From Pseudomonas sp. CHM02 (GTDB lineage Bacteria > Pseudomonadota > Gammaproteobacteria > Pseudomonadales > Pseudomonadaceae), in assembly GCF_000612585.1 (NCBI RefSeq), contig NZ_JFCA01000008.1, forward strand, positions 62,001-126,000: a stretch of 64,000 nt of DNA, given 5' to 3'. Below the pieces are notes generated by a model. That model saw only the letters and a program-made list of their open reading frames with translations. It did no database searches and was not told where the DNA came from. The position numbers and the translations under genes were made by a program. Numbering within the stretch: position 1 is the stretch's first letter; each line of letters starts with the position of its first letter. Below, in pieces: positions 28,313 through 37,667 of this stretch.

Positions 28313-29092
28313 TTATTTGCCGCTGTACAGGTTCAGATCGCCAAAGTGTTTCTTCTGGATGGTGGCGTAGGTGCCATCATCGTGTAACGCTTTGATACCT
28401 TTATCCAAAAGCGCCTTCAGTTCAGTGTTACCTTTTTTGATACCGATGGCGGTTTTCGATGGCAGCAACGGGTCGTCGATGGCGGCGCTGACTTCATACC
28501 CGGCACCGGCCGGCGACTTCAAAAAGCCCAGTTCGGCTTGCAGCATGTCTTGCACGGAAGCGTCGAGACGCCCGGAGGTCAGGTCGGCGTACACCTGGTC
28601 CTGGTTGGCGTAGGCCTTGGTGGTCACACCGGCTTTATCCAGCACGGCCTTGGCGTAGGCTTCCTGGATGGTGCCTTGCTCGTAGCCCACGGATTTGCCC
28701 TTGAGGGACTCAGGCGTCGAGTAGCCAGCGCCTTTCTTGAACACCAGCGAGGTAGGGCCGGAGAACAGCTCATTGGAGAAGTCGATGGCCTTTTCACGCA
28801 CCGGGGTCACGGTCATGGACGAAATCACGCCGTCGAACTTGTTGGCTTTGAGGCCTGGAATCATGCCGTCGAAATCACTTTCGACCCATTTGCACTTCAC
28901 TTTCAGCTCGGCGCAGATCGCATTGCCCAGGTCGATATCGAAGCCCACCAGGCTGCCGTCGGCGGCCTTGGACTCGAACGGCGCGTAGGACGGATCGACA
29001 CCAAAACGCAGTTCCTTGTATTCCTTGGCCAGCGCGGTACCTGCGGCCATGCACAGAGCCAGTGCAGAAAGGGTCAGCAATGCTTTTTTCAT
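28313..29092 (-). CDS. Basic amino-acid ABC transporter substrate-binding protein (AotJ/HisJ type)
   Basis: 259 aa periplasmic solute-binding protein. The ATG at 29092 gives a good signal peptide (MKKALLTLSALALCMAAG, then ALA cleavage before KEYKELRFGV); the frame is open 7 codons upstream. The family signature GVDPSYAPFESKAADGSLVG and FDVDLG-like FDIDLGNAICAEL, then DFDGMIPGLKANKFD, fit the lysine/arginine/ornithine/histidine class. It heads the operon and is separated from the permeases by an attenuator-like hairpin. Confidence 0.92.
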   Translation of the reverse strand: MKKALLTLSALALCMAAGTALAKEYKELRFGVDPSYAPFESKAADGSLVGFDIDLGNAICAELKVKCKWVESDFDGMIPGLKANKFDGVISSMTVTPVREKAIDFSNELFSGPTSLVFKKGAGYSTPESLKGKSVGYEQGTIQEAYAKAVLDKAGVTTKAYANQDQVYADLTSGRLDASVQDMLQAELGFLKSPAGAGYEVSAAIDDPLLPSKTAIGIKKGNTELKALLDKGIKALHDDGTYATIQKKHFGDLNLYSGK

Positions 29093-29420
29093 TATGTAAT
29101 CCCTGGAAACCAAGATAAGCGCTTGTGGCGCGTTTAGGACTGTTACTGAACGGTGTCAGACGGATCTCAAGTAGCAATTTCTGCACCATAGTTCCGAATG
29201 AGCGTTTTAAAAGGTGAGACAAGGGCGAGCGAAGTGTAGGAGATGCCCGAAAATGGGCGCGCAAAAAACAGTGCACCAATTTGGTTCTGGCGCAGATCAA
29301 TAATGTGGGAGCTGGCTTGCCTGCGATGGCGGTGGATCAGCGAATTCATTTTTCACTGACACGCCGCCATCGCAGGCAAGCCAGCTCCCACAAGGATTTG
29401 TGCCATTTTTAACCAAGGAG
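29093..29420. other. Transporter promoter region and ligase downstream region
   Basis: 328 bases without a gene. The left part should hold the promoter and leader of the amino-acid transporter operon on the minus strand. The right part holds a REP doublet that follows the stop of the ATP-dependent ligase. No other structure was seen. Confidence 0.6.
29304..29392. repeat. REP palindrome pair (GTGGGAGC type)
   Basis: TGTGGGAGCTGGCTTGCCTG with CGATGGC at the left pairs with GCCATCGCAGGCAAGCCAGC plus TCCCACA at the right. It lies between the ligase gene and the transporter operon, exactly at one of the two borders of the transporter inside the repair cluster. Confidence 0.87.
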
Positions 29421-31055
29421 TCAGGTCAGCAGGTCTTGCAGGGTCGCGAGGTTGTCAGCGTCGTCCACCGCCTTATCCTGCCGCCAACGCAACATCCGTG
29501 GAAACCGCACCGCAATCCCACTCTTGTGCCGCTTGGACAGGGCAATGCCTTCGAACCCCAGTTCAAACACCATGCTCGGGGTCACGCTGCTCACCGGGCC
29601 GAATTTTTCCACCGTGGTCTTGCGCACGATGGCATCGACCTTGCGCATTTCTTCGTCGGTCAGGCCGGAGTAGGCCTTGGCAAACGGTACCAGCGTGCGT
29701 TCGCTGCCGGACGGGCCGTCCCACACCGCGAAGGTGTAGTCGCTATAGAGGCTGGCGCGTCGGCCGTGGCCGCGCTGCGCATAGATCAGCACCGCATCGA
29801 CGCTGAATGGGTCGACCTTCCACTTCCACCACACGCCCATGTCCTTGGTGCGGCCCACGCCGTACAGGCCATCACGTGCCTTGAGCATCATTCCTTCCAC
29901 ACCCAGGCTGCGGGAGGCTTCGCGTTGTTCGGCCAGCGCTTCCCAGGTGGTTCCGGTCAACAACGGTGACGCGAGCAACACCGGTTGGTTGCACTGGGCA
30001 ATGACGTGCTCAAGTTGGGCGCGGCGCTCGGCCTGGGTGTGGTTGCGCCAGTCTTCGCCCTGATGTTCCAGCAGGTCGTAGGCCAGCACCGCGACCGGGG
30101 CATCCTCCAGCACCTTCTTGCTCAAGGTCTTGCGGCCGATCCGTTGTTGCAGCAGGGCGAAGGGTTGCACCGCGTCCTTCCACACCACGATTTCGCCGTC
30201 GATCACCGTGCCATCGGGCAGACCACTCACCAGGCTATGGAGTTCGGGGAAGCGCTCGGTGACCAGTTCCTCGCCACGGGACCAGATCCACAGGTGGCCG
30301 TCACGCTTGACCAACTGCGCACGGATGCCATCCCACTTCCATTCCACTTGCCAGTCGGCGGGAGCACCGAGCAGCGCGTCGAATTGCTCCACCGGTTGCG
30401 CCAAGCCATGGGCGAGAAAAAACGGATAAGGCTGCCCGCCCCGTTGCGCATGTTCGTCGCACGATTCGGCGGCGATCAGCTTGAGGTAGCCCTCGGGTGT
30501 AGGGCGATTGGACAGATCGGTGTAGCCCACCAACCGCTGTGCCACGCGCTTGCTGTCGAGGTCGGCCATGGCGGCGAGGGCGCGAGTGACCAGCAACTTG
30601 GACACGCCGACGCGAAAACTGCCGGTGATCAACTTGATGCACACCATCAGGCTGGGCTGATCCAGTTGCGCCCATAACGCCGGCAAGCGTTCAGCCAACT
30701 CCAGCGCAGGCAAGCCACGCAGCGGTAGGAGTTTTTCCTCCAGCCACACGGCCAGTCCGTCCTCTGAGGTGTAGGAGGATTCGGGTAACAGCAGGGAAAT
30801 GGTCTCCGCCAAGTCGCCCACCGACTGGTAGCTTTCCTCAAACAGCCACGGCTCGATACCGGACGCTTCGGTGGCCATGTCCCTGAGCAGGCGCGTGGGC
30901 ACCAATTGCCGGGGCCGTCCACCGGACAAGAAATACACGGCCCACGCCGCATCGTCTGGCGCTGCCTGCCGGAAGTAGGCTTGCAGCGCAGCAAGCTTGG
31001 CGTTGCTCGAGGTGGTGGCATCGAGGTTGGCATACAGCTCCGCGAAGGCTTTCAT
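29421..31055 (-). CDS. ATP-dependent DNA ligase of the Exo-Lig-Lhr-MPE repair cluster
   Basis: 544 aa. The adenylation motif I is K-x-D-G at Lys240 (EWKWDGIRAQLV). Motif III-like and IV blocks (DGEIVVW; GVEGMMLKARDGLYGVGR) and motif V (WWKWKVDPF) follow, then the OB-fold. An N-terminal helical DNA-binding domain of about 200 residues resembles that of archaeal/eukaryotic-type ligases. It seals nicks with ATP, in addition to the NAD-dependent LigA expected elsewhere in the genome. It overlaps the exonuclease gene by 4 bases. Confidence 0.92.
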   Translation of the reverse strand: MKAFAELYANLDATTSSNAKLAALQAYFRQAAPDDAAWAVYFLSGGRPRQLVPTRLLRDMATEASGIEPWLFEESYQSVGDLAETISLLLPESSYTSEDGLAVWLEEKLLPLRGLPALELAERLPALWAQLDQPSLMVCIKLITGSFRVGVSKLLVTRALAAMADLDSKRVAQRLVGYTDLSNRPTPEGYLKLIAAESCDEHAQRGGQPYPFFLAHGLAQPVEQFDALLGAPADWQVEWKWDGIRAQLVKRDGHLWIWSRGEELVTERFPELHSLVSGLPDGTVIDGEIVVWKDAVQPFALLQQRIGRKTLSKKVLEDAPVAVLAYDLLEHQGEDWRNHTQAERRAQLEHVIAQCNQPVLLASPLLTGTTWEALAEQREASRSLGVEGMMLKARDGLYGVGRTKDMGVWWKWKVDPFSVDAVLIYAQRGHGRRASLYSDYTFAVWDGPSGSERTLVPFAKAYSGLTDEEMRKVDAIVRKTTVEKFGPVSSVTPSMVFELGFEGIALSKRHKSGIAVRFPRMLRWRQDKAVDDADNLATLQDLLT

Positions 31056-32056
31056 GCGCCGGCCTCCTCTTCGTCATCTCCGTATTCGGTGGTGAAACCC
31101 TGGGCATCCAGGCCTTTTTCCCGCAGATGGCGCACCAGTACGCCGACAGAGCCGTGGGTGACCATCACCCGCTCGGCGCCGGTTTGCTCGATGGCCCACA
31201 ACAGGCCGGGCCAATCGGCGTGGTCCGACAGCACGAAGCCACGGTCGACCCCGCGCCGACGACGGGTGCCGCGCAGGCGCATCCAGCCGCTGGCGAAGGC
31301 GTCGCTGTAGTCGCCGAAACGCTTGATCCAGCTGCTGCCGCCAGCGGAGGGTGGGGCGATGATCAGGGCCTGGCGCAGCAGTGGGTCGGTCTTCTTGAAG
31401 TCACCGGCGTAGAGGGTTTCAGGGATATAGATGCCGGCCTCGCGGTACACCCGGTTCAACGGCTCGACCGCGCCGTGGCTGAGGATCGGACCGATGCTGG
31501 CGTCGATGCCATGCAGGATGCGCTGGGCCTTGCCGAAGGAATAACAGAACAGCACGCTGGCCTTGCCGGCGGCGATATTCGCCTGCCACCAATCGTTGAT
31601 CCCGGCGAAGATCTGCGCCTGGGGCTGCCAGCGGTAGATCGGCAGGCCGAAGGTGGATTCGGTGATAAAGGTGTGGCAGCGCACCGGTTCAAAGGGCGCG
31701 CAGGTGCCGTCGGGTTCTACCTTGTAGTCGCCGGACGCGACCCAGACTTCGCCCTGGTATTCCAGGCGCACCTGGGCCGAGCCGAGCACATGCCCGGCGG
31801 GGTGAAAACTCAGGGTGACGCCGTGGTGGACCAGCTTTTCGCCGTAGGCCAGGGTTTGCAGGTTGATGTCCTGGCCCAGGCGTGAACGCAGGATGCCTTC
31901 GCCGGAGGCGGCCGCCAGGTAGTGCTGGTTGCCCGTGCGGGCGTGGTCACCATGGGCATGGGTGATGACCGACCGCTCCACCGGGCGCCATGGGTCGATG
32001 TAGAAATCACCGGCGGGGCAGTAGAGGCCTTCGGGGCGGGCGATGACAAGGTCCAT
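31052..32056 (-). CDS. Ligase-associated metallo-beta-lactamase/beta-CASP DNA exonuclease
   Basis: 334 aa. The metal motif HAHGDHARTGN (H-x-H-x-D-H) lies near residues 34-40, and FHPAGHVLGSAQV is the second conserved block of SNM1/CPSF-type nucleases; a C-terminal FVLSDHADWPGLL carries another ligand set. Relatives act as DNA 3' or 5' exonucleases in the same cluster. The start overlaps nothing upstream; the stop is coupled to the ligase (ATGA), so Exo and Lig are made together. This half of the cluster is separated from the Lhr-MPE half by the ABC transporter. Confidence 0.9.
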   Translation of the reverse strand: MDLVIARPEGLYCPAGDFYIDPWRPVERSVITHAHGDHARTGNQHYLAAASGEGILRSRLGQDINLQTLAYGEKLVHHGVTLSFHPAGHVLGSAQVRLEYQGEVWVASGDYKVEPDGTCAPFEPVRCHTFITESTFGLPIYRWQPQAQIFAGINDWWQANIAAGKASVLFCYSFGKAQRILHGIDASIGPILSHGAVEPLNRVYREAGIYIPETLYAGDFKKTDPLLRQALIIAPPSAGGSSWIKRFGDYSDAFASGWMRLRGTRRRRGVDRGFVLSDHADWPGLLWAIEQTGAERVMVTHGSVGVLVRHLREKGLDAQGFTTEYGDDEEEAGA

Positions 32057-32379
32057 GGGGTGACCGTGGGCGATGGGCTTATCAGGTAGGAGGCGGGCGG
32101 AGGAGGAGAAGTTCGATTAACTATTTGTGGTGAGCAGGCTTGTTGTGGTGAGCAAGCTTGTTTGTGGTGAGCAAGTTTGTTTGTGGTGAGCGGGCTTGCC
32201 CCGCGCTGGGCTGCGAAGCAGCCCCAATAAAAACACCGCGTTCTATTCAGGAGAACGCGGTGTCTGGGTCTAGGGCCGCTTCGCGCCCCAGCGCGGGGCA
32301 AGCCCGCTCACCACAAACAAGCCCGCTCACCACAACAAGCCCGCTCACCACAGTAAGCCACTTCCACCTTTAGATCCGG
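32057..32379. repeat. Complex REP element with tandem end copies (GTGGTGAGC type)
   Basis: This 323-base gap is filled by one large inverted structure. The left side carries four tandem 18-19 bp units TTGTGGTGAGC-R-R-G-Y-TTG at 32124-32198, continuing into CCCCGCGCTGGGCTGCGAAG. The right side carries the mirrored GCGCGGGGCAAGCCCGCTCA with three tandem units (32299-32353). Between them lies a separate perfect 12-bp hairpin, ACACCGCGTTCT / AGAACGCGGTGT (32233-32263), that could act as a terminator. No ORF is supported here. Confidence 0.85.
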
Positions 32380-34821
32380 TTATTTACCGGGAGTCAGGGT
32401 CAGCCTGGCCTTCCCATACACCTTCTCGAAGTTCTGCGGCTGCATCGGGAAGCTCAGGTACTGCGCCTTGAGCGACGGGTCGATGCCATTGGCATAGTTC
32501 GGGCTGGCCGGGTTGCCGGATTGGCCGATGCCACCCTGGCCCATCATCGGCTCCACCTGGCCGAAGTCGACGATCATGCGCAGCGCCGGCACCTGGGTGG
32601 TGGTGAAGTCCTGGCCCCAATTGTAGGGCGCCGGGTTCAAGGTGTTGTGGTCGCCACCAGACGCCAGTGGGCCGCGAATCACCTGGCCATGGGTGTTTTT
32701 CCAGGTGGTGGTGTGCAGTTTGCCCCACTGCCAGGCCTTGTGGTCGGCACCCAACTGGCTGTCACCGGCGCTGATCGCGGCGGCCAGGCTGCGGGCGAGG
32801 ATCGCCGGTTTGTCTTCCTTCTGCGGGGTGCGCACGTCATCCCAGAACGGGCTGTCTTCACGGCCCAGCAAATGGTCGGCCTGGGCGGCGTAGGACAGGC
32901 TGGCATTGCTGACAAAGGCCTTCCAGCTGGCGCTGTTTTCCGGGCCGAGTTCGTCGAGGAAGATCTGCTTGGTGCTTTCCTGCAGGAACAGTTCGTAGAG
33001 CGCGGCGTCGGCGGAGGTGGACACCAGGCGGCCGTCGAATGCCATCAGGCGACCCAGCGCTTCACGGGCCTTGGCCTGTTCGGCTGCTGGCAGTGCGTCA
33101 ATTGCCTGTTTCAGCGGCTGGGCCATGCCCGGTGCCTGGAACAGGGTCTTGAGCTTGGCGGCGAAGGGGGTGGTCTGGTCGTACTGCATGGCGATCACGC
33201 TGCGACTGTCGTGCTTGCCGGCATTGGCCAATTGCGCGAGGCGCTCGCTACGTTCCGGAGCGTCCCACGAATTGGACAACTGCATGCCGTAACCGCGTGG
33301 CGCGGTGCGCTGGTTGGCGGTGCCGATCCAGCCTTGCGGCGGGTCCTGGTCATACGGGTGCAGCATCGCGTCGGCGTAACCGTCCCAGTCGAAGCGTGTG
33401 TCCCAGCCCGGCGAGGGCAGCAAGCCTTCGCCTTCGCGACGGTTGGGGAAGCGGCCGGTGACTTGCCAGCCAATGTTGCTGGCGTCGGCGAAGATCATGT
33501 TCAGCGCGATGGCGCGGATTTCCCGGGTCGCGTCCGAGGCTTTGCCGGCGTTTTGCGCACGGGACAAGTCGAAGAACGCATCCAGGCTCTTGTCGTCCTT
33601 GAAGTCCGCGGTTTGCAGGGCCAGGCCCAGGCCGGTGGTCAGCGCCTGGCTGCTGTTGAGCAGGGCGCCGTGGCGGGTTTCGTACACCACTTCGCGAATC
33701 GAGCGCTGGCCTTTGATGAAGAAGGTTTCGTTACGTACACCGGCCGGTAGCCATTTGCCGTTGTTCTCGTAGTACAACGCGCTGCCCTGGCGTTTGACCT
33801 TTTCCAGGAACAGGTCCTGGGTGTCGCCCTTGACCGTGCTCATGCTCCACGCGACTTTGCCGTTGAAACCGGACAACAGGGTCGGCAGGCCGGCAATCGA
33901 AGCGCCCACGGCCTGGTACTTCGGTGCGCGGATCTGCACGTAGCTCCACGCAGACGGCGCTTGCGGCTGGGCGGCGAGGTCGCCTGCCAGCAGGCTTTTA
34001 CCGCTGCGGCTGCGCTGCGGACCGATCGCCCAGTTGCTCGACGTGGTCACCGCCAGTGCATTGAGGCTGCTCAGTTGCTGGCCGACCGCGTCCAACCCGG
34101 CGAGACCGGTGATCTGGCCCAGGTTCACGCCCTTGAGTTTCTCGGCCTCGGCCAACGGGATCGCTTCATCCGGCGCGCTCGGGGTCAGCCAGGCGAGTTT
34201 GTCGATGCCGACCTTCTGAGCCAGCACCAGGGACGAAATCTCTTCCTGCAGGTTGGCCGACTCGCTGAAATTCAGCAGGCAGAACAGCAGCGCCGAATCT
34301 TCCGGCTTCCAGTACTCGGGCTTGTAGCCGGTCTGGGCCAGGTCTGGCGGCAGCTTGTCGCGATAGCGGAACAGGTAGGCGTTGACGCCACGCGCATACA
34401 CTTCGAAGAAGCGCTTGAGGCGCGGGCTTGAAGCGTTATACAGCTCGCCGGCGCTTTTCTTCAGGTTGACCGCACGCATGAAGCGGTCGACATCCAGCAC
34501 CTCGGGGCCGGACATTTCTGCCAGGCGGCCCTGGGCCAGCAGGCGCAGGGTGACCATCTGGGTGATGCGGTCGCTGGCATGCACGTAACCGAGGCTGAAC
34601 AGCGCGTCATGGAAGGTGTTGCTTTCGATCAGCGGCATGCCCTGGGCATTGCGGCGTACCGATACGTTCTGCGCCAGGCCTTTGAGTGGCTGTACGCCGG
34701 CGACCGGGGGCAGGGTGTCCTGGGTGCTCTGGAGCTGGCAACCGGCCAGGCTCAATGCACTGGCCACTGCCGCGGCAACGCCGAACCGGGGAAGAAAATG
34801 TGAGAGGGCTGGCGAGGCCAT
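32380..34821 (-). CDS. quiP: Penicillin-acylase-family (Ntn) acylase, QuiP-like
   Basis: 813 aa N-terminal nucleophile hydrolase. The precursor has a signal sequence with a lipobox-like LSLAGC (Cys28), an alpha chain to about residue 261, and the autoproteolysis/nucleophile site [11 protein letters not shown] (Ser261/262-Asn263) opening the beta chain. The C-terminal part has the family [13 protein letters not shown] block. QuiP of P. aeruginosa is an acyl-homoserine-lactone acylase and has a glutathione S-transferase gene beside it, as here, which supports orthology. Substrate here is inferred, not shown. Confidence 0.82.
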   Translation of the reverse strand: MASPALSHFLPRFGVAAAVASALSLAGCQLQSTQDTLPPVAGVQPLKGLAQNVSVRRNAQGMPLIESNTFHDALFSLGYVHASDRITQMVTLRLLAQGRLAEMSGPEVLDVDRFMRAVNLKKSAGELYNASSPRLKRFFEVYARGVNAYLFRYRDKLPPDLAQTGYKPEYWKPEDSALLFCLLNFSESANLQEEISSLVLAQKVGIDKLAWLTPSAPDEAIPLAEAEKLKGVNLGQITGLAGLDAVGQQLSSLNALAVTTSSNWAIGPQRSRSGKSLLAGDLAAQPQAPSAWSYVQIRAPKYQAVGASIAGLPTLLSGFNGKVAWSMSTVKGDTQDLFLEKVKRQGSALYYENNGKWLPAGVRNETFFIKGQRSIREVVYETRHGALLNSSQALTTGLGLALQTADFKDDKSLDAFFDLSRAQNAGKASDATREIRAIALNMIFADASNIGWQVTGRFPNRREGEGLLPSPGWDTRFDWDGYADAMLHPYDQDPPQGWIGTANQRTAPRGYGMQLSNSWDAPERSERLAQLANAGKHDSRSVIAMQYDQTTPFAAKLKTLFQAPGMAQPLKQAIDALPAAEQAKAREALGRLMAFDGRLVSTSADAALYELFLQESTKQIFLDELGPENSASWKAFVSNASLSYAAQADHLLGREDSPFWDDVRTPQKEDKPAILARSLAAAISAGDSQLGADHKAWQWGKLHTTTWKNTHGQVIRGPLASGGDHNTLNPAPYNWGQDFTTTQVPALRMIVDFGQVEPMMGQGGIGQSGNPASPNYANGIDPSLKAQYLSFPMQPQNFEKVYGKARLTLTPGK

Positions 34822-34938
34822 GGCAAAGCTCCTGCGGGGGGTAGCGTCAGTAAAGGCGCTACGTTAGTGAGCGCGGCGAAACGACGCAAGCGGGAGTCGA
34901 TGCTTATTTGTCGATTGATTTGTAGAACGCGTAATAAC

Positions 34939-35028
34939 TGTAGGAGCCGGCTTGCCGGCGATGAGGCCGTCAGCCTCAGCGAAGAGGGCGACTGTTCAAT
35001 CGCCATCGCCGGCAAGCCGGCTCCTACA
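34939..35028. repeat. REP palindrome pair (TGTAGGAGCCGGCTTGCC type)
   Basis: TGTAGGAGCCGGCTTGCCGG and CGAT at the left pair with ATCGCCGGCAAGCCGGCTCCTACA at the right. It lies 11 bases after the glutathione transferase stop and upstream of the acylase gene on the minus strand. Confidence 0.88.
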
Positions 35029-35039
35029 AAGGGCCAGGC

Positions 35040-35684
35040 TCAGGATTTGGGCGGATTCACTTTCTGGACCAGCTCATACGCCCGGATCGTCGCCGGCCGT
35101 TCCTTGATGCTGTTGAACCAGCGATGCACATGTGGGAAGTCTTCCAGGCGTTGGCTTTGCCACTTGTGGGAAACGATCCACGGGTAGATCGCCATGTCGG
35201 CGATGCTGTAGTCCTCACCCGCCACGAACGCACGGTCCGCCAGACGCCGGTCCAGTACCCCGTAAAGACGTGCGGTTTCATCCACGTAGCGCTTGATCGC
35301 GTAGGGGATTTTCTCCGGCGCGAACTGGCTGAAGTGATGATTCTGGCCGGCCATGGGCCCCAGGCCGCCCATCTGCCAGAACAGCCATTGCAGCGCTTCC
35401 TGGCGACCGCGCAGGTCTTTTGGAATGAATTGGCCGGTCTTTTCCGCGAGGTACAGCAGGATCGCACCGGATTCAAACAGCGAAATCGGTGCGCCGCCGT
35501 CGGTCGGGTTCTGATCGACGATGGCTGGGATACGGTTGTTGGGAGCGATCTTCAGGAAGTCAGGCTTGAACTGGTCGCCCTGGCCAATGTTGATCGGATG
35601 CACCTTGTAGGGCAGCCCGGCTTCTTCCAGGAACAGTGATACTTTGTGGCCGTTGGGGGTAGTCCAGTAATACAGGTCGATCAT
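35040..35684 (-). CDS. Glutathione S-transferase (YfcG/Nu-class type)
   Basis: 214 aa. The thioredoxin-like N-terminal domain begins MIDLYYWTTPNGHKVSLFLE; the T-x-N-G segment and the NRIPAIVD cis-proline block are typical of YfcG-like (Nu-class) enzymes, which bind glutathione or its disulfide and often have disulfide-bond reductase activity. The helical C-terminal domain contains YSIADMAIYPW. The ATG at 35684 has a GGAGAG ribosome site; the open frame upstream is not supported. The same neighbour accompanies quiP in P. aeruginosa. Confidence 0.88.
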   Translation of the reverse strand: MIDLYYWTTPNGHKVSLFLEEAGLPYKVHPINIGQGDQFKPDFLKIAPNNRIPAIVDQNPTDGGAPISLFESGAILLYLAEKTGQFIPKDLRGRQEALQWLFWQMGGLGPMAGQNHHFSQFAPEKIPYAIKRYVDETARLYGVLDRRLADRAFVAGEDYSIADMAIYPWIVSHKWQSQRLEDFPHVHRWFNSIKERPATIRAYELVQKVNPPKS

Positions 35685-35789
35685 GAAGCTCTCCAAAAGT
35701 GGTGATGCTTGAGCGAATGCCTGTAGGTATAGGTAATGTTGGGGGGGCGAAAATTCAATGAAACATTTGCGCATACCCTTAGAAGCAAA

Positions 35790-36575
35790 TCAAAACGCGC
35801 CATCCACCAACACTTGCAGCGACTGCTCTGAACAGCGCTCGATACGTGCCCGCACGCGATACACCTCGGCAAACAACAGCGGGTTGAGCACGTCGTTCGC
35901 CGCTCCGCTGGCATACAAGCGACCCTGGCGCAGCACGGCAATATGGTCGGCAAAACGTGCAGCCAGGTTGATGTCGTGCAGCACGACCACGGCGATCAGG
36001 TTGTGTTCGCGCACCAGGCCGCGCACGCAGTCCATGACTTTCAGTTGGTAATTGAGGTCGAGGGCGCTGGTGGGTTCGTCCAGCAGCATCACCTGGGGGC
36101 GACGCGCAATCAGTTGCGCAAGGCTGACCAGTTGGCGTTGCCCGCCCGACAGCGTGCTTAACAACTGGTCGGCCAACTGCGCGATGCCAATGCGCTGCAA
36201 TGCGTCGAAGGCTTCGCGCAGGCAGGCGTCGTTGGACAATGGAATGCCGTCCACATGGGCGACGCGCAAGGCAGCGATCACACTTTCCATCACGCTGAGG
36301 CTCAAGCCCGGTGGCAGGTTCTGCGGCATGTAGGTCACACGCCGGGCGCGCTCGGCCACGGACATGGCTGACAGGTCGAGGTCACCCAGGCGTACGACGC
36401 CATGCATCTTTTCCAGCCCGGCCACGGCGCGCAGCAAGGTGGATTTGCCGGCGCCATTGGGGCCGATCAGGGCGGTCAGGCTGCCATGGGGCAAGGTCGG
36501 CAGGCTCAGGTCATGCACGATCTGCCGGCGGCCATAACTCACATTGGCGTTGTGTACGCTTAACCCTTCGCTCAT
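35790..36575 (-). CDS. Iron-siderophore ABC transporter ATP-binding protein
   Basis: 261 aa ATPase of the FecE/FepC type. Walker A is GPNGAGKST, the signature LSGGQRQLVSLAQLI and Walker B VMLLDEPTSALDLN. The ATG at 36575 overlaps the permease stop (ATGA); the longer open frame upstream is just out-of-frame readthrough of the permease gene. It is the last of five genes running receptor-hydroxylase-binding protein-permease-ATPase. It probably powers inner-membrane import of a ferric siderophore or free iron chelate delivered by its binding protein. Confidence 0.92.
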   Translation of the reverse strand: MSEGLSVHNANVSYGRRQIVHDLSLPTLPHGSLTALIGPNGAGKSTLLRAVAGLEKMHGVVRLGDLDLSAMSVAERARRVTYMPQNLPPGLSLSVMESVIAALRVAHVDGIPLSNDACLREAFDALQRIGIAQLADQLLSTLSGGQRQLVSLAQLIARRPQVMLLDEPTSALDLNYQLKVMDCVRGLVREHNLIAVVVLHDINLAARFADHIAVLRQGRLYASGAANDVLNPLLFAEVYRVRARIERCSEQSLQVLVDGAF

Positions 36576-37630
36576 AACTGCCTCCCACGCTTGAACACCA
36601 GCACCACAAAAATCGGCACGCCCACCAACGCGGTGACGATGCCCACGGGCACGATCACACCGGGCATGATCAGCTTGCTGGCAATCGACGACAGCGACAG
36701 CAGCAACGCGCCGGTCAGGGCGCTGGCCGGCAACAGGAAGCGTTGGTCTTCGCCCACCAGGATCCGTGCGATATGCGGACCCACCAGGCCAATAAATCCG
36801 ATAGTGCCTACAAAGGCTACGGCGGTGGCCGACAGCAGGCTGATGCGCAGCAACGAGAAAAACCGCAGGCGCTTCACGTCCACGCCGAAGCTTTGCGCGC
36901 GGTCTTCGCCCATGCGCAACAGGGTCAGGCGCGGCGCGGCGGCGATGGAAAACGGCAACACCACCGCGACCACCAGGGCCAGGATGCCGAGCTTGTCCCA
37001 GTTGGCCCGGGTGACGCTGCCCAGGGTCCAGAACACCAGTTGTTGCAGCACGTCTTCGGTGGCCACCAGTTGCAGCAAGGCCACCACCGCATTGCAACTG
37101 AACACCAGCGCGATGCCGAACAGCACCAGGCTCTCGACGCCGGCGCCTCGCAGGCGCGACATGGCTTGCAGCAAAAACACCGAAGCGGCGGCGAAGATGA
37201 AGGCCGAGATGGAAATCGCGGTATTGGCCGACACCCACAGGGTCGTCACCGGGAGCACAATCACCAGCGACGCCCCCAACGCCGCCGCCGACGACACGCC
37301 CAAGGTAAACGGGCTGGCCAGCGGGTTGTTCAAGATCGCCTGCATCTCGGCCCCGGCCAGCGACAACGCACAGCCCACCAGTATCGCCATCAGCGCGTAG
37401 GGCAGGCGCACGTTCCAGATGATCACCTGGTCGGTGGGGCTCAGATGTGACGGGTGCACAATCCCGTCAAGCAAGGCCAGCAGGCCCAGGCCGGACGGGC
37501 CGCTGGCCAGGTCTACCAGAAGGGCGCACACCAGTGCGGTGCCGAGCAGGGCCAGCAACCAGGTACGCCGCGCCAGCAGGCGGCGATAGCCGTGGGTAGC
37601 GCTGGCGAGGTCGAGGGTTTGAGTGGTCAT
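36572..37630 (-). CDS. Iron-siderophore ABC transporter permease (FecCD family)
   Basis: 352 aa with about ten membrane helices. FecCD signatures are WNVRLPYALMAILVGCALSL, LAGAEMQAILNNPLASPFTLGVSSAAALGA and FVGTIGFIGLVGPHIARILVGEDQ. The ATG at 37630 (MTTQTLDLAS) is chosen; 42 more codons are open upstream but run into a REP element, so they are unlikely to be translated. Only one permease gene is present, so the channel is presumably a homodimer as in BtuC-type systems. Confidence 0.92.
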   Translation of the reverse strand: MTTQTLDLASATHGYRRLLARRTWLLALLGTALVCALLVDLASGPSGLGLLALLDGIVHPSHLSPTDQVIIWNVRLPYALMAILVGCALSLAGAEMQAILNNPLASPFTLGVSSAAALGASLVIVLPVTTLWVSANTAISISAFIFAAASVFLLQAMSRLRGAGVESLVLFGIALVFSCNAVVALLQLVATEDVLQQLVFWTLGSVTRANWDKLGILALVVAVVLPFSIAAAPRLTLLRMGEDRAQSFGVDVKRLRFFSLLRISLLSATAVAFVGTIGFIGLVGPHIARILVGEDQRFLLPASALTGALLLSLSSIASKLIMPGVIVPVGIVTALVGVPIFVVLVFKRGRQL

Positions 37631-37667
37631 TGGGCTCACACAATCTTGAAAGCGAAGAGGATCCAAA

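Noticed and set aside
32124..32353. Possible CRISPR array from the regular GTGGTGAGC repeats
   Set aside because: The repeats are 18-19 bp, directly adjacent without spacers, and mirrored on the other side of a palindrome; no cas gene is near. They are REP ends.
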